From the NCBI RefSeq assembly GCF_000710915.1, contig NZ_BAUA01000015.1, positions 1 through 64,000 on the forward strand: a stretch of DNA of 64,000 nt. Direction: 5' to 3'. Position numbers and translations under genes: made by a program. Shown piece by piece: positions 25,807-33,885 of this stretch. The notes under the pieces are model-generated. The model was not told where the DNA came from, did not search any database, and was given only the letters and a program-made list of their open reading frames with translations. This DNA comes from Nocardia brasiliensis IFM 10847 (lineage in GTDB: Bacteria > Actinomycetota > Actinomycetes > Mycobacteriales > Mycobacteriaceae). Position 1 is the first letter of the stretch. Each line of letters begins with the position of its first letter.

Positions 25807-26196
25807 TCAGGCGGCCAGCGCCAGCATCTCGACGCGGGTCTCGGAGACCTTGCGGGGGCGCAGTTGGCGCAGCGCGCCCAGGCGGCGCGCGCCGCGGAAG
25901 AGCAGCGATTCGATCGGCATGCCCAGCGCGCCGCAGATGGAGTGCAGCATCTCCGAGGACGGTTCCTTGCGGCCCCGCTCGATCTCGGACAGGTACTGCT
26001 TGGACATCCCCACCTCGGCGGCGACCTCGGCCAGCGTCCGATCCTGGTCCAGCCGCTCGTCTCGCAGCACCTCGCCGTAGACGGCGCGCAACAGTGGGGT
26101 CGCCGCGGGTGTCGCCGCCTCGACCGGCTCGCGATGAGGCTCGGCGCGGCGGCGCGCAGCGAGATCGACTACCACGCCATCCTCTTCTGCTGCCAT
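25807..26196 (-). CDS. PopR/ClgR-type XRE activator of clp genes, with ssrA-like C terminus
   Basis: 129 residues. The helix-turn-helix (about 40-95) contains LAEVAAEVGMSKQYLSEIERGRKEPSSEML, the strongly conserved recognition segment of ClgR/PopR proteins (two stretches: LAEVAAEVGMSKQYLSEIE and GRKEPSSEML). The protein ends ...MLALAA, the same last four residues as the E. coli ssrA tag. PopR and ClgR are known to be degraded by ClpP1P2 through their terminal alanines, so that failure of proteolysis switches on extra Clp capacity. Position next to a clpP pair and the upstream PopR-type palindrome favour the PopR role; a global ClgR is the alternative. Confidence 0.82.
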   Translation of the reverse strand: MAAEEDGVVVDLAARRRAEPHREPVEAATPAATPLLRAVYGEVLRDERLDQDRTLAEVAAEVGMSKQYLSEIERGRKEPSSEMLHSICGALGMPIESLLFRGARRLGALRQLRPRKVSETRVEMLALAA

Positions 26197-26329
26197 ACCT
26201 ACGAGTCTCGCACCCCGTGCCGCCGATACGCGCGATGTTCACCCAGGGCGGAAGTGCCACCCGTGCGCGGGCGTCGACAAGCATGTTTGCGCAGTGTTAT
26301 CGGGGTACTCGATGCGCAGGAGGTGTGAC

Positions 26330-26659
26330 ATGCCGAAGCAATGGAGTGATAAACGGGAACGTCAGTACGAGCACATCAAGGACTCGGCCGAGGATCGTGG
26401 CGCGAGCACCAAACGAGCCAAGGAGATCGCGGCCCGGACGGTGAACAAGAACCGCGCGCAGTCCGGCGAATCCAAGACCGCGAGCCGCTCCTCGATCAAG
26501 GACAAGTCACCGCAGAGCCGCGGCGGACAGCGTTCCGGACGCAAGGGGCCCAAGGGGCCGACCCGCGACCAGCTGTACAACGAGGCGCGCCAGCGCAACA
26601 TCGAGGGACGTTCCAAGATGAACAAGTCCCAGCTGGAATCCGCGCTCGGCCGCAAGTAG
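26330..26659 (+). CDS. Small basic conserved actinobacterial protein (often called plasmid stabilization protein)
   Basis: 109 residues starting MPKQWSDKRERQYEHIKD, with AGGAGGTG (26318-26325) upstream; 12 more upstream codons are open but unneeded. The family is common in actinomycetes: an N-terminal charged helical part (AKEIAARTVNKNRA), a basic disordered linker, and a C-terminal Rho-N/SAP-like helix pair (TRDQLYNEARQRNIEGRSKM, then NKSQLESAL), which suggests nucleic-acid binding. The 'plasmid stabilization' label is historical and not evidence of a toxin-antitoxin role. A strong terminator follows. Confidence 0.8.
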   Translation: MPKQWSDKRERQYEHIKDSAEDRGASTKRAKEIAARTVNKNRAQSGESKTASRSSIKDKSPQSRGGQRSGRKGPKGPTRDQLYNEARQRNIEGRSKMNKSQLESALGRK

Positions 26660-26669
26660 CGCCCGAAAC

Positions 26670-26707
26670 GCGCTCCCGGCGCAGGGTTCTCGCCTGCGCG
26701 GGAGCGC
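26670..26707 (+). terminator. Terminator hairpin
   Basis: GCGCTCCC, one bulged G, GCGCAGG, a 7-base loop, CCTGCGC and GGGAGCGC: 15 bp of stem with a single bulge, directly after the preceding stop codon. Confidence 0.75.
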
Positions 26708-26813
26708 ATTCGCGCGGGCGGAGGGAGTAAAAACCGAATTCTCCTTGTCGTAGAGATGTGCTTCGCTGAGCAACGGCGGCGAAGCACATTGATCTGTGGA
26801 TGGGAGAATTGCC

Positions 26814-27722
26814 GTGGTAGCGATCGACGTCGAACGGCCGATTCGCGGGGGACGCGCCTGGACCGTGTGGCGGGGCATCGCGGAGCGCGGACTCGGCGGC
26901 GTGCCGCCCACGGCGCTGGTACTGGCCGGGATCGTCAGCGTGCAGGTGGGCGCGGCACTGGCCAAGCAATTGTTCGCAGCGACCGGGGCCGCGGGCGCGG
27001 CCGGCATCCGACTGGTCTTCGCCGGGCTCGTGCTGGTGTTGTTCTGGCGTTCGGCGTTGCGTATCGGCTGGCGCGCGGTGCCGGTGGCGCTCGCGTACGG
27101 CGCGGTGCTCGCGTTGATGAACCTGTCCATCTACGAGGCGATGGATCGCATTCCGCTCGGCATGGCGGTGACGATCGAATTCCTCGGACCGCTGGCCGTC
27201 GCGCTGGCCGGGTCGCGCCGCTGGATCGACCCGGTGTGGGCGGTGCTGGCGGGCGGCGGGGTGCTGTTGCTGACCCAGGCCGAAGGGGACGTCGAGTGGG
27301 TCGGCGTGCTGCTGGCGCTGGCGGCCGGGGTGTGCTGGGCGGGCTACATCCTGTTGAGCGCGGCCCTGGGCGAACAGACCAGCGGCGGTGGCGGACTCGC
27401 CATCGCGATGGCCTTCGGCGGATTGCTGATCGCGCCGATCGGGATCATCGAGGCGGGCAGCGCCCTGCTCGATCCCGAAATACTGGTGGTCGGTTTCCTG
27501 GTGGCGATGCTGTCCTCGGTGCTGCCGTATTCGGTGGAACTCGAAGCGCTGCGGCGCATTCCACCCCGGGTGTTCGGCGTGCTGATGAGCCTCGAGCCCG
27601 CGGTGGCCGCGCTGGCAGGTCTGATCCTGCTGGGGCAGGTGATGAACATTCCGCAGTGGTTGGGGATCGTCTGCGTGGTGGCCGCCTCGGCGGGCGCGAC
27701 CCGCACCTCGGGCAAGGCTTGA
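26814..27722 (+). CDS. EamA/RhtA-type transporter (threonine/homoserine exporter-like)
   Basis: 302 residues from GTG 26814, preceded by GGGAGA; an in-frame ATG six codons earlier overlaps that ribosome site. Ten hydrophobic segments in two EamA repeats: the first from LVLAGIVSVQVGAALAKQLF (about 33) to about 145, the second from about 160 to 295, with the family-typical LGEQTSGGGG loop and EALRRIPPRVFGVLMSLEP. RhtA-like proteins export amino acids such as threonine and homoserine or related metabolites through the inner membrane by proton exchange. The substrate is unproven. Confidence 0.87.
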   Translation: MVAIDVERPIRGGRAWTVWRGIAERGLGGVPPTALVLAGIVSVQVGAALAKQLFAATGAAGAAGIRLVFAGLVLVLFWRSALRIGWRAVPVALAYGAVLALMNLSIYEAMDRIPLGMAVTIEFLGPLAVALAGSRRWIDPVWAVLAGGGVLLLTQAEGDVEWVGVLLALAAGVCWAGYILLSAALGEQTSGGGGLAIAMAFGGLLIAPIGIIEAGSALLDPEILVVGFLVAMLSSVLPYSVELEALRRIPPRVFGVLMSLEPAVAALAGLILLGQVMNIPQWLGIVCVVAASAGATRTSGKA

Positions 27723-27900
27723 TCCGGCTCGAGCGCCCCAGCGGTGAATTCTCAGCCGGATCGCGCTGTGGCGGGGCGAGTTCGGCGGTTCGGGCGCGCA
27801 CCGGGCCTGGTCGGGGTGAGGATCTAGGGGAGTTGCCCCGGGTGCGTGGCCACGTCGGCCGGGGTGCGGACCGGTAACCAGGACGGATAGGACCCTCGGG

Positions 27901-28290
27901 ATGCGGATGCGAATCGGTGTTGTGGCGGGAGTGTTCGGGGTGGCGGCGGCGCTGGCCGTGCCGACGGCGGGGGCGACGGTGACCCAGGTTTCGATGTACC
28001 CGGGGATCAATTTCGGGCTGGCGACCAACTACGGGACCGGCTGCACCTACACGGCGCGCGCGGCGGTGACCGATGTGACGCAGTCCGTGGTCTTCTACGA
28101 CAACGGGGTGCCCTTCGCGGTCGTCCGTCCGTCCGGCGGAACCGCGCTGAGCGACTGGGTGCCCGCGACGGAAGGCCCGCACACGATCAGCGCGGTGCAG
28201 GCTCCCGACGACCGCATCGTTGCGAGCGTGGACCTGCGCGTCGGGCGTGGCGTGCATCTGGGCTACGGCTGCAACGTCTTCGGCGGCTGA
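27901..28290 (+). CDS. Secreted small beta-rich protein
   Basis: 129 residues. A Sec signal peptide (residues 1-25, VVAGVFGVAAALAVPTAGA) ends at AGA|TV. The mature 104 residues look like an Ig-like beta sandwich: alternating strands VTQSVVFYDNGVPFAVV and GPHTISAVQAPDDR, and two cysteines (GTGCTY and GYGCNV) placed to form one disulfide. Many Nocardia and mycobacterial species encode such exported proteins of unknown role. GGATAGGACC precedes the ATG. Confidence 0.75.
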   Translation: MRMRIGVVAGVFGVAAALAVPTAGATVTQVSMYPGINFGLATNYGTGCTYTARAAVTDVTQSVVFYDNGVPFAVVRPSGGTALSDWVPATEGPHTISAVQAPDDRIVASVDLRVGRGVHLGYGCNVFGG

Positions 28291-28509
28291 TCCCGCGGAC
28301 TACACCAGGTGAAGCCCGGTTGGCACGCGCGTACCGGGGTGGCGGCGGCGTGTCCGAATCGTCTGCTCCGTCCGGTGGCCGCGACGCCGAACCAGGGCTA
28401 CCATCAGCGCATTCGAGCGCCCGCCGAGGAGAACAGTGATGCCGGAGACTCCGCTCGGGGCAGCGGTCACCGCCCCACGTCGCGGCGCGTGTTCAACAGG
28501 GGTGTGGTC

Positions 28510-28848
28510 ATGATCCGGGTCGAGCTCGATATCCGTTCCGGCAGGCCGAATCCCCAGTGGCGGTTGTCCTCCGGCGACGAGGCGCAACTGCACGGGCTGA
28601 TCGCCGCGGCACCGCGGGCGGCCGACGGCGGTGGCGAAAACGACAGCGAATACCAGGGTTTCATCGCGCAACTGTCGGAGGCGGAGACCCTGCGGGTACA
28701 GCGCGGGGTGATCGAGATCGAGCGCGGCGGCGAGCGCACCTACCGCACCGACGCGGACCGTGCGGTCGAGCGCTGGTTGCTGGCGACCGGACGGCCCTCG
28801 CTCGAACCCTGCGACTACCAGGCCGTCGTCGCGGCACTCTGGGTGTGA
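28510..28848 (+). CDS. Hypothetical conserved cytosolic protein with SGRPNPxW motif
   Basis: 112 residues from ATG 28510, chosen because it starts MIRVELDIRSGRPNPQWRLS with GGGGTGTGG upstream; the open frame extends 67 codons further without protein-like sequence. The SGRPNPxW start is a recurrent motif in a small family found in several bacterial phyla. The rest is a charged alpha/beta protein, with GGERTYRTDADRAVERWLL as a likely helix. No function is known to me. It is not clearly in an operon. Confidence 0.6.
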   Translation: MIRVELDIRSGRPNPQWRLSSGDEAQLHGLIAAAPRAADGGGENDSEYQGFIAQLSEAETLRVQRGVIEIERGGERTYRTDADRAVERWLLATGRPSLEPCDYQAVVAALWV

Positions 28849-28858
28849 GTGCACCGGG

Positions 28859-28874
28859 CATGACACTTGTCATG
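28859..28874. promoter_or_regulatory. Palindrome upstream of the VC0807-like gene
   Basis: CATGACA-CT-TGTCATG, perfect 7-bp arms, about 97 bp before the start codon of the membrane protein. A TGACA half-site recurs nearby on the opposite strand direction (TTGACAG, about 28890). It resembles recognition elements of LuxR/NarL-type response regulators. Confidence 0.45.
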
Positions 28875-28970
28875 CCGCAGTCGTGATGGTTGACAGATCC
28901 GCCCGCTCTTCGGCCTCCGTAGCGTCAATTCTCGTAGCGCACCGCTGAATACGCCGCCGAGGAGCACCCG

Positions 28971-29624
28971 ATGACCGTCACCACCGGCACCACCGAGCCC
29001 GCTGTCACCGTCGCACCGGTCAGCCACCTGAGGCTGCTCGCGCCGATCGCCCGCGATATCGCCGTCCCCGTGGGCGCCTACTTCGTCATGCACAGACTGG
29101 GTTACAGCGATTTCGCCGGGCTGCTGGCCGGCACCGTGCTGTCCGGTGCGATGGTGCTCGTCGAGGCGATCCGGCACCGCCGGTTGGAGTTGTTTTCCGC
29201 AATCCTGTTGAGCGTCTTCACTTTCGGCCTCGTCACGTCGCTGATCAGCGGTGACCCGCGGATGATGATCGTGAAGGATTCCGCGGGCACCCTGCTGATC
29301 GGTCTGGCCTTCCTGATCAGCGCCCTGGTCGGCAAGCCGCTGACCTACCTGGCGGCGCGCAAAGCGGCCGTCGCCGGTGGCCCGGCCCGGGTCGCCGCTC
29401 TCGAAGCTGTCTACCGCGACAACGCCGCGAAGCGCCGGATGTTCGCCATGCTGGCCGTGCTGTGGGGCGCGGGCCTGGTGGCCGAGGCCATGATCCGGGT
29501 GGTGTTGGCCTACCGGTTGCCGGTTCCGACCATGGCGTGGCTGTCGCCGGTCCTGATGGTCGCGGTGATCGTGCCGCTGCTGGCGGTCACGGTCGTACTG
29601 CGCAAGCGGGCCGATCGCGCCTGA
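28971..29624 (+). CDS. VC0807-family integral membrane protein
   Basis: 217 residues with five to six hydrophobic segments between about 25 and 210 (for example VPVGAYFVMHRLGY, LLAGTVLSGAMVLVEAI, FSAILLSVFTFGLVTSLISG). The DPRMMIVKDSAGTLLIGLAFL segment is typical of the VC0807 family, conserved inner-membrane proteins of unknown function. A palindrome lies upstream and a strong terminator hairpin follows, so it is probably a single-gene unit. The start is preceded by GAGGAGCACC. Confidence 0.78.
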   Translation: MTVTTGTTEPAVTVAPVSHLRLLAPIARDIAVPVGAYFVMHRLGYSDFAGLLAGTVLSGAMVLVEAIRHRRLELFSAILLSVFTFGLVTSLISGDPRMMIVKDSAGTLLIGLAFLISALVGKPLTYLAARKAAVAGGPARVAALEAVYRDNAAKRRMFAMLAVLWGAGLVAEAMIRVVLAYRLPVPTMAWLSPVLMVAVIVPLLAVTVVLRKRADRA

Positions 29625-29648
29625 AGCGCGCAGCACAGACACCCGCTG

Positions 29649-29673
29649 GGCCCGGTCCGCCACGGACCGGGCC
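29649..29673 (+). terminator. Terminator hairpin after the VC0807-like gene
   Basis: GGCCCGGTCC - GCCAC - GGACCGGGCC, a perfect 10-bp stem 25 bp after the stop codon. Confidence 0.75.
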
Positions 29674-29754
29674 TGCGTCGTGTGCTCGGCCACCGGGCGC
29701 GCGCAGGTAGTGTCGGATTCGTCGAGTTTGCCACCCCACGGAATGGAGAAAGCA

Positions 29755-30105
29755 GTGCAGATCCAGATCAATACCGGAAGCGGCATCCACGGCGGCGCGA
29801 GCCTGATCGAGCGGGCCGAGGCCGAAATCGCCTCGGTGCTCGACCGTTTCAGTGCGCAGCTGACGCGGGTCGAGGCGCATCTCACCGATCAGAACGGTGA
29901 GAAGGGCGGACCGGACGACAAGCAGTGCGTGCTCGAGGCGCGGCCGAACGGTCAGCCGCCGGTCGCGGTCACCCATCGGGCGGCGTCGGTCGAGGAGGCG
30001 TACACCGGTGCGGCCGAGAGCATGGCGCATCTGCTGGACAGCCGATTCGGCAGGCTGCACCACACCAAGGGCGGGGAGTCGATCCGGCATATGACCCCGG
30101 AGTAG
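29755..30105 (+). CDS. HPF/RaiA-like ribosome-associated family protein
   Basis: 116 residues from GTG 29755 with GGAGAA five bases upstream (ATG 29743 overlaps that site). The sequence is of the small actinobacterial HPF/RaiA-like type: VQIQINTGSGIHGG, then FSAQLTRVEAHLTDQNGEK, then CVLEARPNGQPPVAVTH and a C-terminal helix with LDSRFGRL. Such proteins share the beta-alpha-beta-beta-beta-alpha fold of hibernation factors and are presumed to bind the 30S subunit under stress; direct proof for this subfamily is lacking. Monocistronic. Confidence 0.78.
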   Translation: MQIQINTGSGIHGGASLIERAEAEIASVLDRFSAQLTRVEAHLTDQNGEKGGPDDKQCVLEARPNGQPPVAVTHRAASVEEAYTGAAESMAHLLDSRFGRLHHTKGGESIRHMTPE

Positions 30106-30118
30106 ACCGCCGCAGTCG

Positions 30119-30595
30119 TCAGGCCCCGGTGGTGGAACCGGGGCGGACGATCATCAGCACCGTCACGACCACCCACAGCACGTTGAAGATGCCGGTGTCC
30201 ATGCCGAGCCGCCGGATCAGTGCCGGGGTCGTGGCAGGCAGATCGGCGAGGATCTTGCCTTGACCGGGCAGGATGAGCATGGCGAGCACCCCGGCGGCGG
30301 CCGCGGTCAAGCCGATGGAAACGATGAGCCACTTGTCGGTGAGCACGCCGAGGCTCAAGGCGGTGAGCGCGCCGAAGGTGGGAACCAGGATCCCGATGTA
30401 GGCGTAGACCCGGCAGATGCGATGCAGCGTCGCCAGTACGGCGGCGTCGCGATCGTTGGCGGGGCCGGCGAGGGCGCGGCGGGTGGTGGGCGCGAACATG
30501 CTCGCCGCGACCGTGACCGGCCCGACGGCGATGATCACGGCCAGCACATGGACCGAAAGCAGGAACTTCGTCACAGCCGCGAGGTTAACGATCAT
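30119..30595 (-). CDS. Four-helix membrane protein (DUF2269-like)
   Basis: 158 residues starting at ATG 30595 (MIVNLAAVTKFLLSVHVLAV); the frame is open far upstream antisense to the AraC-type gene. Four hydrophobic helices are visible: about 5-30, 58-82 (YAYIGILVPTFGALTALSLG), 88-108 and 130-150 (NVLWVVVTVLMIV). The HVLAVIIAVGPVTVAASMFAP start resembles DUF2269/CopD-like proteins. Function unknown. It is divergent from the GlxA-type regulator (90 bp), which may control it. The last codons overlap a hairpin (30123-30144). Confidence 0.72.
   Translation of the reverse strand: MIVNLAAVTKFLLSVHVLAVIIAVGPVTVAASMFAPTTRRALAGPANDRDAAVLATLHRICRVYAYIGILVPTFGALTALSLGVLTDKWLIVSIGLTAAAAGVLAMLILPGQGKILADLPATTPALIRRLGMDTGIFNVLWVVVTVLMIVRPGSTTGA
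30123..30144. terminator. Hairpin at the end of the DUF2269-like gene
   Basis: GCCCCGGT - GGTGGA - ACCGGGGC, an 8-bp stem overlapping the final codons of the minus-strand gene and facing the HPF-like gene, so it could serve both. Confidence 0.45.
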
Positions 30596-30727
30596 CGGGC
30601 CGAAGCGAAATAGGCGAAACGGCCATACACCGGTCGATTCTCGCCAATGGTGCTGACGTCGTAGTTTGCACAAGATGTACTGCTCATGGCTATTGGCTGG
30701 AATCCGGGTGCGACCTATCCTGAAGCC

Positions 30728-31684
30728 ATGCATGTGGTAGCCGTCCTGGCGCTGGACAAGGTCATTCCCTCCGACCTCGCGACGCCGGTCGACGTGTTCG
30801 GCGGCGCCCGCCTGCCCGACGGGCGGATGGCTTACCGGGTGCGCGTCTGCGGCGTCACCCCCACTGTCGACGCAGGCGCTTTCACGTTGCATCCCCCCTA
30901 CGATCTCTCCGCGCTGGCCGAAGCCGACACCATCATTGTGCCCGGCCGGGCCGAGCCCGAGCGGCCCGTGCCGGAAGAGGTGCTCGACGCGTTGCGGCAG
31001 GCGGCGGCCGCGGGCACCAGGATCGCGTCCATCTGCGTGGGCGCGTTCGTGCTCGCCGCCACCGGCCTGCTCGACGGGCAGCGGGCGACCACGCACTGGA
31101 TCGCCGCGACGCAGTTCGCCGCCCGCTATCCCGAGATCGACCTCGATCCGGACGTGCTCTACGTGGACAACGGTCAGCTGCTCACTTCGGCGGGCGCCGC
31201 GGCGGGAATCGACCTGTGCCTGCACATGATTCGGCGCGACCACGGTTCCGCGGTGGCCGCCGATACCGCGCGGTTGTCGGTGGTGCCGCTGGAACGTGAA
31301 GGGGGACAGGCACAATTCATCGTGCACGACCAGCCGCCTACCCCGCGCGGGTGTTCGCTGGAGCCGGTGATGCAGTGGATGCGGGACAATTCCGCGAAGG
31401 ATCTGACCCTCGACGACATCGCCGCGCACGCCAAACTCAGCACCCGCACCCTGAATCGGCATTTCCGCGAGCAGGTCGGCACCACGCCGCTGCAATGGTT
31501 GCTGCGGGCCAGGATTCGGCAGGCGCAGTATCTGCTGGAGTCCACCGGTCACCCGGTGGACCGGATCGCCGGTCAGGTCGGGTTCGGCTCGCCGACCGCC
31601 TTCCGGGACCGATTCAAGCGCGTCGTCGGTACCACCCCGCAGAGCTATCGCGCGGCGTTCCATGGCGCCGGCGTCGGCAACTGA
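30728..31684 (+). CDS. GlxA-family regulator: DJ-1/PfpI-like domain plus AraC helix-turn-helix
   Basis: 318 residues from ATG 30728; an ATG 14 codons earlier is possible. The N-terminal DJ-1/PfpI-like domain (about 1-175) has ASICVGAFVLAATGLLDGQ with the nucleophile-elbow cysteine. The C-terminal AraC domain (about 215-312) contains DLTLDDIAAHAKLSTRTLNR and PVDRIAGQVGFGSPTAFRDRF. Family members sense amides, quaternary amines or carbohydrates and activate catabolic or transport genes. The divergent membrane protein is the nearest candidate target. Confidence 0.9.
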   Translation: MHVVAVLALDKVIPSDLATPVDVFGGARLPDGRMAYRVRVCGVTPTVDAGAFTLHPPYDLSALAEADTIIVPGRAEPERPVPEEVLDALRQAAAAGTRIASICVGAFVLAATGLLDGQRATTHWIAATQFAARYPEIDLDPDVLYVDNGQLLTSAGAAAGIDLCLHMIRRDHGSAVAADTARLSVVPLEREGGQAQFIVHDQPPTPRGCSLEPVMQWMRDNSAKDLTLDDIAAHAKLSTRTLNRHFREQVGTTPLQWLLRARIRQAQYLLESTGHPVDRIAGQVGFGSPTAFRDRFKRVVGTTPQSYRAAFHGAGVGN

Positions 31685-31710
31685 AGCGGGGGAATTGTAT
31701 GTCAGGCCAA

Positions 31711-31731
31711 AACGGAGCTTTGTTCTCCGTT
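31711..31731. promoter_or_regulatory. TetR-type operator-like repeat before the methyltransferase gene
   Basis: AACGGAG-N7-CTCCGTT, a perfect 7-7-7 inverted repeat 57 bp before the methyltransferase ATG. It nearly equals the element at 47164-47184 between the TetR gene and the DHA2 pump, with the same spacer length and only one arm base different. It could also act as a weak terminator for the preceding gene. Confidence 0.5.
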
Positions 31732-31788
31732 TCTCGATAGGATCGGGTTCGTTCATCCTGATCCACCATCGAGGCAAGGGGCAGGTTC

Positions 31789-32499
31789 ATGACCGAGAGT
31801 GAGGCACCATCCGGGCTCGACCCGGCCGACATCGATTTCGAACAGGCCTACCGGAGCGGAACCCTCGTCGAGGGCGCCGTGATGGATCGGCTGCCCTGGG
31901 AGATCGATCGCCCGCAACCACTGCTGGTGGAGTTCGAGCGCAGCGGCCGGGTCACCGGCGATGTGCTCGACATCGGTTGTGGCCCAGGGGATACCGCCAT
32001 CTATCTGGCCGGACTCGGCTATCGGGTGACGGGCCTGGACTTCGCGCCGACCGCCATCGAGAAGGCCCGCGCGCGGGCCGCCGAGCGCGACGCGGCGGTG
32101 GCATTCGCGGTCGCGGACGCCACCGAACTCGGCGGGTACGACAATCGATTCGACACCGTCGTCAGCAGTGCGCTCGCGCACTGTCTCGACCCCGAGCAGC
32201 GCAAAGCGCATGTGGCAGCACTGCATCGGGTGATGCGGCCCGGCGCGCGGCTGTTCCAGCTCTGCTTCTCGGAAGGGCCGCACAGTGCCGGCTACGCGCC
32301 CTACGCGGTCGGCGAAGCGGAATTGCGAACGGCCTTCGCTGCGCCGGACTGGCGACTCACCGAGCTGCGGCCCGGCAAGCTGACCGCGATCAAACCGCCA
32401 CCGGCGTTCCTGGAAATGCTGCAGGACATGCCGCTCGAACTGGACGCGGACGGTCATCTGTTGCTGCCGGTCTGGGTGCTGGAAGCCGAACGGATCTGA
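31789..32499 (+). CDS. Class I SAM-dependent methyltransferase
   Basis: 236 residues. The Rossmann methyltransferase core begins with motif I, VLDIGCGPGDTAIYLA (about 61-76), then motif II VTGLDFAP (about 81-88), and a motif IV-like FDTVVSSALAHCL. The C-terminal part carries the post-core LPVWVLEAER. It would transfer a methyl group to a small molecule; the thiopurine-methyltransferase-like group is closest in character. The start follows GGGGCAGGTTC. A TetR-type operator lies upstream, which suggests induction by a compound such as the pump substrate. Confidence 0.88.
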   Translation: MTESEAPSGLDPADIDFEQAYRSGTLVEGAVMDRLPWEIDRPQPLLVEFERSGRVTGDVLDIGCGPGDTAIYLAGLGYRVTGLDFAPTAIEKARARAAERDAAVAFAVADATELGGYDNRFDTVVSSALAHCLDPEQRKAHVAALHRVMRPGARLFQLCFSEGPHSAGYAPYAVGEAELRTAFAAPDWRLTELRPGKLTAIKPPPAFLEMLQDMPLELDADGHLLLPVWVLEAERI

Positions 32500-32581
32500 G
32501 TCGATGCGCTGACCGATGATTTTCCGCGCGCCGCACCGTCGGATCAGGCAACGTACTCACCACTGATCCAGGAGTTGGGCG

Positions 32582-33196
32582 ATGAGAAAAATCACCGCAG
32601 GTCTGTTCATGTCACTCGACGGCGTCATCGACAACCCGCAGGACTGGCACTTTCCGTACTTCAACGACGAGATGGGCGTTGCGGTCAACGCCCAGCTCGG
32701 CGCCGCCGACACCCTGCTGCTCGGGCGCAACACCTACGAGGGCTTCGCGGGCGCCTGGCCGGATCGCGAGGCCGCGGGCGGCGAGGACGCGGCCTTCGCG
32801 AAGGTGCTCGGTGACGCGCGCAAGGTCGTTGTCTCGCACCAGGATCTGGAGTTCACCTGGCGTAATTCCGAGGTGTTGCAGGGTGGTCTGATCGAGGGCG
32901 TGACCGCGCTGAAGAACGAGCCCGGTGGCGATATCGGCATGAGCGGTTCGGTCTCGGTCGTGCTCCAGCTGCTCGACGCCGGACTGCTGGACGAATTGCA
33001 CCTGCTGGTGCACCCGATCGTCGTCGGCAAGGGCGCCCGGCTGTTCCCGGACCGCGAATCGACGCTGCCGCTGCGGCTGCTCTCCTCGCAGACGTTCGAG
33101 ACCGGCGTGCTCAACCTGGTCTACACCCGCGACGAGGCGGCGACCACCGCCACCTACGACGACGCGAAAGTGCATCTGCCCGAGGCGGATCAGTAG
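32582..33196 (+). CDS. Dihydrofolate-reductase-family protein (RibD C-terminal-like)
   Basis: 204 residues of the DHFR/RibD-C fold: MRKITAGLFMSLDGVIDNP, then TLLLGRNTYEGFAGAWP (about 43-59) with the NADPH-binding G-R-x-T, and IGMSGSVSVVLQLLDAGLLDELHLLVHPIVVG (as two stretches near 120-152). These small reductases are abundant in actinomycetes and mostly uncharacterised; true folate reduction is unlikely. RBS AGGAGTTGGGCG precedes the ATG. It overlaps the convergent SGNH gene by 7 bp. Confidence 0.87.
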   Translation: MRKITAGLFMSLDGVIDNPQDWHFPYFNDEMGVAVNAQLGAADTLLLGRNTYEGFAGAWPDREAAGGEDAAFAKVLGDARKVVVSHQDLEFTWRNSEVLQGGLIEGVTALKNEPGGDIGMSGSVSVVLQLLDAGLLDELHLLVHPIVVGKGARLFPDRESTLPLRLLSSQTFETGVLNLVYTRDEAATTATYDDAKVHLPEADQ

Positions 33197-33885
33197 TCGT
33201 CGCGCTGCCGCCGAGCGGGGGTGTCGAGCAGGTGTGCGAGCTGCTTGACCACCTCCGCGGCCAGGACCGCCTGTCCGGACGCGGAGAAGTGAATCCGGTC
33301 CGCGCTCAACAGATTCGGGCGATCGTTCAGTGGGTGCTCCCAGCAATCGACCACGGCGACATCGTATTCCGCGGCCAATGAGCGGGTGAGGTCGTTGAGT
33401 CTGCGGACGCGATCGGTCCAATCCGGAAAGGCCGGCACCACATAGGCTTTGCCGAGGGTGAAGACGGTCATCGTGGCGCCGGTGCGCGCACCCAGGCGAT
33501 ACATATCGCGCAGCTGCTGCTCGATCTCACCGAAATCCGGTGTGCGGCGGACGATATCGTTGGCGCCGCTGGACAGGTGCAGTAGGTCCGGGCCGAATTC
33601 CAGCAGTCGATCCGCTTGGTGCCGGACGACCTCCGCGGTGGTCGCGCCGACCACGCCGGTATTGCGATACGCGAGATCGGGCCGCACCCGGCGCAGCACG
33701 TCGGCCACCCGATCGGCCCAGCCGAGGGTCGCGTAGCCGGGGCTGGGGTCGCCGAGGCCCACCGACAGGCTGTCCCCGATCACCGCGAAGCGCCGCCAGG
33801 GGGAGTCGTAGAGCAGGGCGGCGGCCTCCAGCGGTGGCAGGCAGAACGGATCGGTTTCTTCGGTGGTGGGATACGCCACGGTCAT
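33190..33885 (-). CDS. SGNH/GDSL-type hydrolase
   Basis: 231 residues from ATG 33885. Block I FAVIGDSLSVGLGD holds the nucleophile Ser (about 41), block III SGANDI the Asn, and block V DRIHFSASG the Asp-His pair. No signal peptide is seen, so it is a cytosolic esterase or lipase of unknown substrate. The -10 element TATTGT (33897-33892) ends 6 bases before the ATG, so the mRNA is probably leaderless. It follows the MarR gene in the same direction, but has its own promoter and inverted repeat in the 40-bp gap. Confidence 0.88.
   Translation of the reverse strand: MTVAYPTTEETDPFCLPPLEAAALLYDSPWRRFAVIGDSLSVGLGDPSPGYATLGWADRVADVLRRVRPDLAYRNTGVVGATTAEVVRHQADRLLEFGPDLLHLSSGANDIVRRTPDFGEIEQQLRDMYRLGARTGATMTVFTLGKAYVVPAFPDWTDRVRRLNDLTRSLAAEYDVAVVDCWEHPLNDRPNLLSADRIHFSASGQAVLAAEVVKQLAHLLDTPARRQRDDY

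Noticed and set aside
26496..28028. 510-codon minus-strand frame opposite the EamA gene
   Set aside because: Gln/His/Arg-rich antisense translation; the plus strand has clear membrane helices.
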